From assembly GCA_038254435.1 (NCBI GenBank), contig JBBSGD010000087.1:1-6736 (forward strand): DNA of 6,736 bases, read 5' to 3'. This stretch comes from JBBSGD01 sp038254435. Lineage in GTDB: Bacteria; Actinomycetota; CADDZG01; WHSQ01. Positions 1 through 6,186 of this stretch are shown piece after piece. The notes beneath the pieces were generated by a model, which saw nothing but the letters and a program-made list of their open reading frames with translations, was not told the origin of the DNA and ran no database searches. The position numbers and the translations under genes are program-made. Numbering within the stretch: the stretch's first letter is position 1; each line of letters begins with the position of its first letter.

Positions 1-174
1 CTGGGCGAGGCGTATCAGCGCGACGCGCCTCAGCACGTCCTCGTTGTAGGCCCGTCGTCCGCTCACTCGCCGGGCCGCGGGAAGCAGACCTGCGCCCTCG
101 TAGAAGCGCAGGGTCGAAGCGCGCACCCCTGCCCGCCGTGCTACTTCCCCGATAGTGAGTCCCTCGACGCCGAT
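1..174 (-). CDS. MerR-family transcriptional regulator, N-terminal part (cut by window edge)
   Basis: This is the DNA-binding end of a MerR-family regulator; the C-terminal effector or dimerisation part lies outside the window. Seen: the first 58 in-frame codons contain LTIGEVARRAGV, then STLRFYEGAGLLP and SGRRAYNEDVLRRV, the helix-turn-helix and first wing typical of MerR proteins. Known: these proteins bind dyads in promoters with long spacers and remodel them when they sense a metal, oxidant or drug; the sensing part is missing, so no ligand can be named. The start is odd. The frame is open from a TAG at 219-217 but holds no ATG, GTG or TTG before the conserved residues. The best placed codon is ATC at 174-172, about 8 bases after a GGAGG at 187-183, and this was used as a provisional start. 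The gene follows dop on the same strand after about 147 bases. Family assignment is firm; the exact start is not. Confidence 0.85.
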   Translation of the reverse strand, partial: MGVEGLTIGEVARRAGVRASTLRFYEGAGLLPAARRVSGRRAYNEDVLRRVALIRLAQ

Positions 175-220
175 GTGGGCCCCCTCCGGTTTCCAGTGTT
201 GGCCTGGGTCTTGGCCCTAC

Positions 221-236
221 TTAAAGCATACTTTAA
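221..236. promoter_or_regulatory. Inverted repeat upstream of merR, possible operator
   Basis: TTAAAG and CTTTAA form a perfect 6-base inverted repeat around CATA. It is an AT-rich island in GC-rich DNA, about 47-62 bases before the presumed merR start. MerR-family regulators commonly bind such dyads in their own promoters, so autoregulation is a reasonable inference. No convincing pair of promoter boxes with 17-19 base spacing was found around it, and no rightward gene starts here, so its role is unproven. Confidence 0.4.
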
Positions 237-321
237 CTCAAGACGCCCGAACGAGCGGCATGGACGGCAATCACGAGGTTGTCTGGGATTGGCCCCCGGG
301 CCCGATCCGGGAGGTGCCTGC

Positions 322-1806
322 TCAGGCGCCCAGATTGGCGATGAGGCTTGCGACGTCCGGGCTCGAGTCGAACAGATCCTGGACGTGGGAGCGCGTGCCA
401 CGCGTGGGCTCGAGGGTTCCGACCTTGCGCAGGGGCTCGTCCCCCGCGTCGAAGATCAACGCATCCCACGACGCCGCCATTATCGAGGGCGAGAAGCGGC
501 GCAGGCATTCGCCGCGGAAGTAGGCACGTGTGTCGAGCGGCGGGTGGTCTATCGCGTAGGCGACAGCCTCGTCGTCGACGAGCGTGTGCATCTTGCCGGA
601 CCGAACAAGCCTGCTGTAGAGGCCCTTGTCCCGCCTGACGTCGTGATACTGCAAATCGATGAGGCGCAGCTTGGAGTGGTCCCAATCGAGTCCGTCCCGG
701 TCTCGATACGCCTCGAGGACCGACAGCTTCGCTACCCAGTCGAGCCTGTCGGCCAGAGCCATCGGATCATTCTCAAGATGACCCAGCACGTCTTCCCACG
801 CGTCCAGCACCTGATCGGCGACGTCGTCCACCTCGTTGTCCTGCGCGTACTTCTTGGCCAGGCGCAGGAACTCCCATTGCAGCTCGACGGCGGAAAGGCT
901 CCGGCCGTCGACGAGGTCGAAAGCCGCTCGGCAACCCGGGTCGTGCGACACCGTGCGCATGGCGCGCACCGGCTCGGTCAGCGTGAAGTCGTCGGTCATG
1001 AACTCGTCTTCGATCATCCTCAGAAGCAGAGCGGTGGTACCAAGCTTGAGAAAGCTCGACAGCTCGGACATGTTGGCATCCCCAACGATGACGTGCAGGC
1101 GCCGGTAGCGCTCGGGGTCCGCGTGTGGCTCGTCCCGAGTGTTGATGATCGGCCGCTTGAAGGTGGTCTCGAGGCCCACCTCGACCTCGAAGAAGTCTGC
1201 GCGCTGCGAGATCTGGTAGTCGACTCCTTCCGTGCCGTTCTCCCCACCCACCTTGCCTGCGCCGGTGAACACCTGCCGGGACACGAAGAACGGGATCAAA
1301 TGCTTGACGAGGCTCACGAACGGCGTCGCTCGGTCCACCAGATAGTTCTCGTGACAGCCGTACGAGTTGCCCTTGCCGTCGGAGTTGTTCTTGTAGATCA
1401 ACACCCCCGGCGATTTCGGCATGAGCGCCGCCACCGCGTTTACCGAGTCCTCCAGGATGCGTTCCCCGGCCTTGTCCCACACGACCGCGTCGCGAGCGTT
1501 GGAACACTCGGGGCTCGAGTACTCGGGATGCGCGTGGTCCACGTAGTAGCGGGCCCCGTTGGGCAAGATGATGTTGACGAGTCCGGCGTCCTCCTCTGCC
1601 GGGGCTTCCATGGCCGGGCGTTCAAAGCCACGCGCGTCGCGCAGAGGACTCTCCTCCTCGTAGTCCCACTTGACTCGCTTGAAGGCAGGCTTCGCATAAG
1701 CGTTGATCAGCAGCGAGGACGTGACAATCGGATTGAACTCGGGGCCCGCCCCTTGCGCAGCGATACCATATTCGGTTTCGATTCCGCAGATCTTCGGGAT
1801 GGCCAT
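322..1806 (-). CDS. dop: Dop, deamidase of Pup / depupylase
   Basis: Dop converts the C-terminal Gln of Pup to Glu so that the ligase PafA can attach it to target lysines, and it also cleaves Pup from pupylated proteins; it acts in the cytoplasm with bound ATP. Seen: 494 residues, close to the usual length of about 500. The protein opens with GIETEYGI (8-15, metal and nucleotide site), followed by WDYEEESPLRDARGF (47-61), NGARYYVDHAHPEYS (83-97) with the predicted catalytic Asp90, the YKNN..GKG..YG..ENY block (138-155), GLETTFKRPIINTRDEPHAD (211-230), and DTRAYFRGECLRRF near the C-terminus (425-438). These blocks, and the stretch between residues 57 and 75 where Dop carries its extra loop, fit Dop rather than PafA. 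The ATG at 1806 places the GIETEYG motif at the normal distance from the N-terminus; AGGGGA lies 11 bases before it. It follows arc after 51 bases with no evident terminator, so the two are probably co-transcribed. Unusually, no pup follows. Confidence 0.96.
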   Translation of the reverse strand: MAIPKICGIETEYGIAAQGAGPEFNPIVTSSLLINAYAKPAFKRVKWDYEEESPLRDARGFERPAMEAPAEEDAGLVNIILPNGARYYVDHAHPEYSSPECSNARDAVVWDKAGERILEDSVNAVAALMPKSPGVLIYKNNSDGKGNSYGCHENYLVDRATPFVSLVKHLIPFFVSRQVFTGAGKVGGENGTEGVDYQISQRADFFEVEVGLETTFKRPIINTRDEPHADPERYRRLHVIVGDANMSELSSFLKLGTTALLLRMIEDEFMTDDFTLTEPVRAMRTVSHDPGCRAAFDLVDGRSLSAVELQWEFLRLAKKYAQDNEVDDVADQVLDAWEDVLGHLENDPMALADRLDWVAKLSVLEAYRDRDGLDWDHSKLRLIDLQYHDVRRDKGLYSRLVRSGKMHTLVDDEAVAYAIDHPPLDTRAYFRGECLRRFSPSIMAASWDALIFDAGDEPLRKVGTLEPTRGTRSHVQDLFDSSPDVASLIANLGA

Positions 1807-1857
1807 AGCTTCTAGTTTCCCCTGACGAAAAAGGGCTTTGGTATCGGGCGGACCTGG

Positions 1858-3630
1858 CTAGAGGTACTGACCGGTCTGCACCCGCTCGACCTGGCGGTTG
1901 CCGCCGTCTCCATCCTTGTGCTGTTCCGCGACCAGCGTGCGGATATAGACGATTCGCTCGCCCTTCTTGCCCGACACACGCGCCCAGTCATCCGGGTTGG
2001 TCGTGTTCGGCAGATCCTCGTTCTCACGGTATTCCTGATGGATCGCCGAGATCATGTCGTGCAGGCTGATGCCCTTGGGCTCGCCGGCTATGGCGCGCTT
2101 GATGGCGGTCTTCTTGGCGCGCCTGACGATGTTTTCGATCATGGCGCCGGATGCGAAGTCCTTGAAATACAGCACTTCCTTGTCGCCGTTCGCGTAAGTA
2201 ACCTCGAGGAAGCGATTGTCGTCGTCGATCGAGTACATGCGCTCGACCGTTTGCTCGATCATGGAGCGAACCGCCGAGTCCCCTGAGCCGGATCGCTCGA
2301 TCTCTTCCTTCGCGATGGGGATCGTAGTGGTCAGGTACTTCGAGAAGATGTCGTTTGCCGACCTCTCGTCGGGGCGCTCGATCTTGATCTTGACGTCGAG
2401 GCGCCCCGGCCGGAGGATCGCCGGGTCGATCAGGTCCTCGCGGTTGGACGCGCCCACCACGATCACGTTCTTGAGCGTTTCGACCCCGTCGATCTCCGCG
2501 AGGAGCTGGGGCACGATCGTTGATTCGATGTCACTCGAGATGCCCGAGCCGCGCGTGCGGAACAGGGAGTCCATCTCGTCGAAGAAGACGATGATGGGAA
2601 CCCCCTCTTCGGATTTCTCCTTGGCTCGCTGGAAGATGAGCCTGATCTGACGCTCGGTCTCGCCGACGTACTTGTTGAGCAACTCCGGGCCCTTGATGTT
2701 GAGGAAGTACGAACGGCGGTCCGAACGCCCGAGCTTTGACGCCACGCTCTTTGCGAGAGAGTTGGCGACGGCCTTGGCGACCAGCGTCTTCCCGCATCCC
2801 GGTGGTCCGTAGAGCAGGACGCCCTTGGGCGGGTCGAGCTCGTGCTCCCTAAAGAGATCCCCGTGCAGGAAGGGAAGCTCGACCGCATCGCGGATTTCCT
2901 CGATCTGCGCGGCCAGTCCGCCGATGTCCTCGTAGGAGATGTCGGGCACCTCTTCGAGAATGAGCTCTTCGACCTCCGGCTTGGGCAGGCGCTCGATGAC
3001 GTGGCCCGATTTCGAGTCGAACAGCAGGCTGTCCCCCGCGCGCAGCTTCGTTGCGAGCATGGGCTCGGCCAACTCGACAACGCGTTCCTCGTCCGTGCGT
3101 CCTATGACGAGCGCACGCTTGCCGTCTTCCATGACCTCTTTCAGAATGACGACCTCTCCCTGGATCTCGAAGTCATACGCCCCGATGATGTTGAGGGCGT
3201 CGTTGAGCATGACCTCCTGGCCCCGCCGCAATGACGCAACTTCGATCTCAGGCGACGCCTGGACGCGCAGCTTGCGGCCGTTGCTGAAGATGTCGATTGT
3301 GCCGTCCTCTTGCGACTCGAGGAAGGTGCCGAAGGTCGCGGGCGGCTGAGAAAGCTTCTCTACCTCCTCGCGCAGCGTTACGAGCTGCTCTTTGGCGTCG
3401 CGCAGCGTGGTCGCCAGGCGCTCATTGTTCTCGCGCGCCGTCACCAGCTCCTGAGTTGTCTCCGCCAGCCGCTTCTCGAGGGCGTGCAGCCTGCGTGGAG
3501 CAGCCTCGAGCTGCCGCCGGGTGAGGGCGAGCTCCTCTTCGAGAAGCTTTACTTGGCCGTGGAGCTCCTGGACCTCTCTGTCGTACTGAGTGATCCTTCG
3601 CTCTAGCTCGTTGTCTGGAACCGGGACCAC
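1858..3630 (-). CDS. mpa: Proteasome-associated AAA ATPase ARC/Mpa
   Basis: This ATPase forms a hexameric ring that captures pupylated proteins, unfolds them and threads them into the 20S proteasome. Seen, numbered from the GTG at 3630 (590 residues): a charged heptad-rich coiled coil (about 7-93, broken by a Pro near 45) that would bind Pup; the OB-fold region (about 98-216); Walker A GPPGCGKT (275-282); pore loop KYVGE (320-324); Walker B IIVFFDEMD (346-354); sensor Asn in GASNRED (Asn396); arginine fingers in ILRPGRLD (Arg407, Arg410); and a C-terminal GQYL, the motif that docks ATPases of this family into the 20S alpha ring. All catalytic residues are present. The start is uncertain. TTG at 3687 and ATG at 3672 lengthen the frame by 19 and 14 residues that look non-coding. 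GTG at 3630 was chosen, although the strong GGAGGTGG overlaps it and would better suit the in-frame GTT at 3621. The gene lies after trmI and directly before dop. Confidence 0.96.
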   Translation of the reverse strand: MVPVPDNELERRITQYDREVQELHGQVKLLEEELALTRRQLEAAPRRLHALEKRLAETTQELVTARENNERLATTLRDAKEQLVTLREEVEKLSQPPATFGTFLESQEDGTIDIFSNGRKLRVQASPEIEVASLRRGQEVMLNDALNIIGAYDFEIQGEVVILKEVMEDGKRALVIGRTDEERVVELAEPMLATKLRAGDSLLFDSKSGHVIERLPKPEVEELILEEVPDISYEDIGGLAAQIEEIRDAVELPFLHGDLFREHELDPPKGVLLYGPPGCGKTLVAKAVANSLAKSVASKLGRSDRRSYFLNIKGPELLNKYVGETERQIRLIFQRAKEKSEEGVPIIVFFDEMDSLFRTRGSGISSDIESTIVPQLLAEIDGVETLKNVIVVGASNREDLIDPAILRPGRLDVKIKIERPDERSANDIFSKYLTTTIPIAKEEIERSGSGDSAVRSMIEQTVERMYSIDDDNRFLEVTYANGDKEVLYFKDFASGAMIENIVRRAKKTAIKRAIAGEPKGISLHDMISAIHQEYRENEDLPNTTNPDDWARVSGKKGERIVYIRTLVAEQHKDGDGGNRQVERVQTGQYL

Positions 3631-3634
3631 CTCC
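3626..3634 (-). promoter_or_regulatory. Strong Shine-Dalgarno sequence at the arc start
   Basis: GGAGGTGGT on the leftward strand is a near-perfect complement to the 16S rRNA 3' end. It overlaps the GTG taken as the arc start and lies 8 bases before the in-frame GTT at 3621-3619. Neither the TTG at 3687 nor the ATG at 3672 has a comparable site. This argues that translation starts close to 3630-3619 and that the upstream 60 bases are leader. Confidence 0.5.
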
Positions 3635-3653
3635 TCACCGCTAAACCCTACCC

Positions 3654-3666
3654 TGCGGCCTCCGCA
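3654..3666 (-). promoter_or_regulatory. Short GC-rich hairpin in the arc leader
   Basis: TGCGG and CCGCA can pair as a 5-base stem around a 3-base loop, about 20 bases before the arc ribosome binding site. It lacks a U-tract, so it is not a convincing terminator. If arc starts near 3630, this hairpin is in the untranslated leader and could affect ribosome access; if arc starts at 3687 it is simply coding sequence. Function is inferred only. Confidence 0.25.
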
Positions 3667-3683
3667 ACACATAGCAATCGTCG

Positions 3684-3702
3684 CCAACTTGAACGCTGTT
3701 GG
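3684..3702. repeat. Inverted repeat CCAAC-N9-GTTGG between trmI and arc
   Basis: Two 5-base arms separated by 9 bases lie in the gap between trmI and the probable arc start. The spacing would suit a dimeric repressor or a weak stem-loop in the leader RNA. No regulator can be named, and a 5-base match can arise by chance. Confidence 0.25.
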
Positions 3703-3752
3703 AGTCTCCTACGCGCCCCGGTTACCAGGACAACGCCCTCGAGAAAGAACGT

Positions 3753-4562
3753 CTAACGCGAGCCGGGGGCCGGCGCCAGCTTGCGGGCAACGACGATGAA
3801 ACCGGTGTGACCCACCATCCTGTGATCGGGTCGCACGGATTGCCCCTCGACGTTCCACGTGCGCAGAAGCCCCTCGAAGGTGTTGAGCATCCCGAATCCC
3901 TCCGCGCGCAATGCGGCAACAGTCTGCTGCACCTGTGGGATTGTCGGGAGATAGCAGCACATGAGTCCCCCTGGGACCAGTGCGTCGCTGGTCGTTCCGA
4001 CACCGTGCCACGGCTCCGGCACATCGAGCACTATGCGGTCCACGAGAGTGCCTACATCGCTTGTGAACACGTCCCCGATACGAAGCTCGACGTTGTCGGG
4101 CTTGCCGCCGAGCCCCTCGTACCACGTGGCGACGTTCGCGGCCGCCTGCCGGTGATGATCTTCGCGCACCTCGTAGGAAAGCACCGCGCCGGACTCTCCC
4201 ACGGCGCGGGCAAGCGCCAGCGTAAGGGAGGCTGAGCCGCTTCCCGCTTCGAGAACCCGCGCTCCCGGAAAGATGTCCGCATACACGAGGATCAGCCCGA
4301 TGTCCTTCGGGTAGATCACCTGCGCGCCGCGCTTCATCTTGAGCACGAAGTCGGCAAGGGTGGGTCTGACCGCAAGTAGACCTCCCCCTTGCGACGAGCG
4401 CACGCGCGTTCCCTCCGGCGCGCCGATGAGGACATCGTGACCGAGCGTGCCCATGTGTGAATGCCACTGGCCGCCCGCTTTCAGCGTCACGAGGTAGCGT
4501 CTGTCCCGCCCGTCTATCAGAAGGACGCGGTCACCCACGACGAAGCGCCGCTCGTCGTTCAC
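3753..4562 (-). CDS. trmI: TrmI, tRNA (adenine-58-N1)-methyltransferase
   Basis: The enzyme uses S-adenosylmethionine to methylate N1 of adenine 58 in the T-loop of tRNAs, stabilising the tRNA fold; the family works as a tetramer in the cytoplasm. Seen: 269 residues, near the usual 270-280. There is a small N-terminal beta domain (about 1-70) and a linker ending in PKDIGLILVYADIFPG (85-100). The Rossmann-type methyltransferase domain begins with VLEAGSGSASLTLALA (103-118, SAM-binding loop), followed by Glu131 at the end of strand 2, GDVF (163-166), and LDVPEPW (179-185) with the predicted catalytic Asp180. GTG at 4562 is the start because it begins the recognisable N-terminal domain; a GAGAG lies 8 bases before it, and extending the frame upstream would overlap the htrA 3' end with no homologous protein sequence. 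It lies 11 bases after htrA, so the two are likely one transcript. TrmI near mpa and dop is also seen in Mycobacterium. Confidence 0.94.
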   Translation of the reverse strand: MNDERRFVVGDRVLLIDGRDRRYLVTLKAGGQWHSHMGTLGHDVLIGAPEGTRVRSSQGGGLLAVRPTLADFVLKMKRGAQVIYPKDIGLILVYADIFPGARVLEAGSGSASLTLALARAVGESGAVLSYEVREDHHRQAAANVATWYEGLGGKPDNVELRIGDVFTSDVGTLVDRIVLDVPEPWHGVGTTSDALVPGGLMCCYLPTIPQVQQTVAALRAEGFGMLNTFEGLLRTWNVEGQSVRPDHRMVGHTGFIVVARKLAPAPGSR

Positions 4563-4573
4563 CGTCGCCGCTC

Positions 4574-5710
4574 TCAGGAGCTCGGGCTGGGGCTGGGGCT
4601 GACCGGGGCGAAAGTCGCCGGCCTGCGCGCAAGCTCCAAGCGAACGCTGCGTTGGTTGCCGTCGCGCAGGTACTCGATGGTGACCTTGTCGTGGGGGCCG
4701 TAATGCGTCAGCGCGTTGGTCAGGTCGTCGCGAGTCGAGATGTCGTAGGTGCCAACCTTTGTGATGACGTCGCCCTGCTTCAGACCCGCGGCGGCCGCGG
4801 GGCTCCCAGGTATGGCTTCGATCACAACCGCACCCTTGGGGTTGCCCGGCAGATTGAGAGCTTGGGCGTCGCCGATGCTCACTCCCATCCATGCCTGGTC
4901 GGACGGACCGGCGGTAAGGATGTTCTTGACATACGGCAGGGCCTCGTCAATGGAGATTGCAAAGCCGATGTTCTCGGCCGAGGAAGCCTGGGCGGCCGCG
5001 GTGTTGATCCCCACCAACCTGCCCTCGGTGTCCACCAAAGCCCCGCCCGAGTTGCCCGGGTTGATGGCGGCATCGGTTTGCAGGAGACCGGTAAGGTGCT
5101 CGCTGTCCCCGGCCTGCTTCTGGACGTCGATGGTCCTGTGCAGCCCCGAAACTATGCCCTTTGTCACGGTCGGTCCTCCCAAGCCCAGCGGATAACCGAG
5201 GGCGATGACGGGGTCGCCCAGGCGCAGATTGCCAGAGCTGCCCACGGTGATCGATGTCAGATCATTGGCTGCAACACGGATGACCGCGAGGTCGTGCGTG
5301 GGGTCTGCGCCTATGACCGTGCCGTCCATGACGTCGTGCACTCCGTCGTTGAACTTGACCGTGACGTTCACGGCCCCGGCGATCACGTGGTTGTTGGTGA
5401 GGATCACGCCGTTCTTGTCGATGATGACGCCCGAGCCTTCGGCCTTGGCCTTGCTGGAACCGAATAGGCCCTGATTGAGGGCCGTCACGCGAACATTCAC
5501 CACCGAGGGCAGGACCTTCTTGATGACGGCCGAAGTCGACGAGGGAGGTGCCGGTCTCGTGTCCTGGTTGATGACCACGGACGGCTGGGCGGACGGCTCG
5601 GCTGCGGCAGCGTTCGCTCCGTCACGGGGATGGTCGCGCGAGCCGCTATAGGAGCACGCGCTTAGGGCCGCGCAGAGCGCGATCAACAGAGCGAGCCATT
5701 TGGTCCTCAT
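4574..5710 (-). CDS. HtrA/DegP-family serine protease with PDZ domain, predicted lipoprotein
   Basis: This is an HtrA-type trypsin-fold protease that would degrade or refold damaged proteins outside the cytoplasmic membrane. Seen: 378 residues. The N-terminus is a signal peptide with basic residues (Arg2, Lys4), a hydrophobic core (5-15) and a lipobox LSAC with Cys19, predicting a lipid-anchored protein. A low-complexity Ala/Pro/Ser linker (about 25-60) precedes the protease domain (60-262). The catalytic triad is complete: His108 in TNNHV, Asp140 in THDLAVI, Ser221 in GNSGG; the S1-region QTDAAINPGN is intact. One PDZ domain follows (about 265-362), with the binding loop near WMGVSIG, and a Ser-Pro repeat tail. 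The ATG at 5710 gives a complete signal peptide; only a weak AGGG lies upstream. It heads the htrA-trmI pair. Because PepD, HtrA1 and DegP-type orthologues cannot be told apart here, no symbol is given. Confidence 0.93.
   Translation of the reverse strand: MRTKWLALLIALCAALSACSYSGSRDHPRDGANAAAAEPSAQPSVVINQDTRPAPPSSTSAVIKKVLPSVVNVRVTALNQGLFGSSKAKAEGSGVIIDKNGVILTNNHVIAGAVNVTVKFNDGVHDVMDGTVIGADPTHDLAVIRVAANDLTSITVGSSGNLRLGDPVIALGYPLGLGGPTVTKGIVSGLHRTIDVQKQAGDSEHLTGLLQTDAAINPGNSGGALVDTEGRLVGINTAAAQASSAENIGFAISIDEALPYVKNILTAGPSDQAWMGVSIGDAQALNLPGNPKGAVVIEAIPGSPAAAAGLKQGDVITKVGTYDISTRDDLTNALTHYGPHDKVTIEYLRDGNQRSVRLELARRPATFAPVSPSPSPSS
4584..4601. repeat. Three tandem hexamers (GGGCTG) at the htrA 3' end
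   Basis: Three uninterrupted GGGCTG units encode the Ser-Pro repeats of the HtrA C-terminal tail on the other strand. Each unit is two codons, so gain or loss by slippage would change tail length without breaking the frame. It ends about 8 bases inside the stop codon. Confidence 0.7.
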
Positions 5711-5789
5711 GGCACAACCCTACGCTGCGTCGCGCGCAAATTACGCTGGGCTACGCGGCGTTTCGTCGGCGATCTTCAGACATCCCGGC

Positions 5790-5806
5790 CCGCCCCCGCA
5801 AGGCGG
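5790..5806 (-). terminator. Possible weak stem-loop after the 95-residue gene
   Basis: CCGCC and GGCGG can form a 5-base stem around a 7-base loop immediately after the stop codon of the leftward small gene and before htrA. There is no run of U after it, so intrinsic termination is doubtful. It is recorded as the only structure in this gap that might separate the two transcription units. Confidence 0.25.
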
Positions 5807-5807
5807 A

Positions 5808-6095
5808 TCAGGAATCGAACCCCACGATCTTGGGGCCGCCGGCATCGATCCAGCGCGATGCCACAACGGCCTCGCCCTGGGGGCCGGCGTAGCGGATGGT
5901 GACGAGGAACTCGTCCCCCGAGGGGGAAACCGAGGTCACCTCGGCCTCGGTTGCAGGATTGGGGATAATCTTCATGACCTCGCCCGCGCCTTCCTGGGCC
6001 TCCCTTGTCAGGTACGCACCGGCTCGCCGGAGATCGCCTGCAACTACCCCTTCGGCGTGATCCTGAGCAGCCTGCCGTACCGTGTTGTCATCCAT
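5808..6095 (-). CDS. Hypothetical protein, 95 residues, NTF2-like size and pattern
   Basis: I do not recognise a named family. Seen: 95 residues, acidic, with no signal peptide or membrane segment and no cysteine. The first third looks helical and amphipathic (VRQAAQDHAEGVVAGDLRRA, residues 6-25, then a short helix). The rest alternates likely beta strands (EAEVTSVS, EFLVTIRYAG, EAVVASRWI) and ends in GPKIVGFDS. A helical start with a GDL turn followed by antiparallel strands resembles the small SnoaL/NTF2-like fold, but this is only a pattern impression. The ATG at 6095 was chosen because GGGAGG lies 9 bases before it; an in-frame ATG at 6122 has no such site and would add nine polar residues. 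It is divergent from the HIT gene (91-base gap) and about 97 bases upstream of htrA on the same strand. Codon usage is like that of its neighbours. That it is a real gene is fairly sure; its function is unknown. Confidence 0.75.
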   Translation of the reverse strand: MDDNTVRQAAQDHAEGVVAGDLRRAGAYLTREAQEGAGEVMKIIPNPATEAEVTSVSPSGDEFLVTIRYAGPQGEAVVASRWIDAGGPKIVGFDS

Positions 6096-6173
6096 CTCCG
6101 GCTCCCTCCCGTCGCTCGTCATCGCCCGTTGCGAGAAGCCTTTCGTACACGATCGAGCCCCCACCGCGCCACG

Positions 6174-6179
6174 TACGCT
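6174..6179 (+). promoter_or_regulatory. Possible -10 box for a leaderless HIT transcript
   Basis: TACGCT ends 7 bases before the ATG of the HIT gene, so transcription would start at or next to the A of the start codon. No purine-rich ribosome binding site is present before this ATG. Leaderless mRNAs are common in actinomycetes, which fits. No good -35 hexamer is visible at 16-18 bases upstream, so the call is tentative. Confidence 0.35.
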
Positions 6180-6186
6180 TGCCATC

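Noticed and set aside
220..242. HspR-type heat-shock operator (CTTGAGT-N7-ACTCAAG)
   Set aside because: Only the right half ACTCAAG is present; the left half is CTTAAAG with 9-base spacing instead of 7, so it does not meet the consensus.
292..316. GC-rich inverted repeat (CCCGG...CCGGG) after dop as a terminator
   Set aside because: Several alternative short pairings exist in this GC-rich stretch, none is long and no U-tract follows, so a terminator call is not supported.
175..321. A hidden pup gene between dop and merR
   Set aside because: The gap is too short for a normal Pup plus signals, and no frame ends in Gly-Gly-Gln or Gly-Gly-Glu; the only short leftward frame is about 13 codons.
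175..1815. Rightward open frame of 546 codons running antisense through the whole of dop
   Set aside because: It mirrors dop codon by codon, as expected from GC-rich third positions; its protein shows no recognisable domain, and dop itself is unmistakable.
4457..5467. Rightward open frame of 336 codons antisense to htrA and the trmI start
   Set aside because: Same composition effect; the product has no domain pattern and the leftward HtrA has an intact triad and PDZ domain.
5805..5830. GGGTTCGATTCC on the leftward strand resembles a tRNA T-arm
   Set aside because: The bases flanking the TTCGATT loop (TGGGG and CCTGA) do not pair, no anticodon or acceptor stem is found, and the stretch is the coding end (GFDS, stop) of the 95-residue protein.
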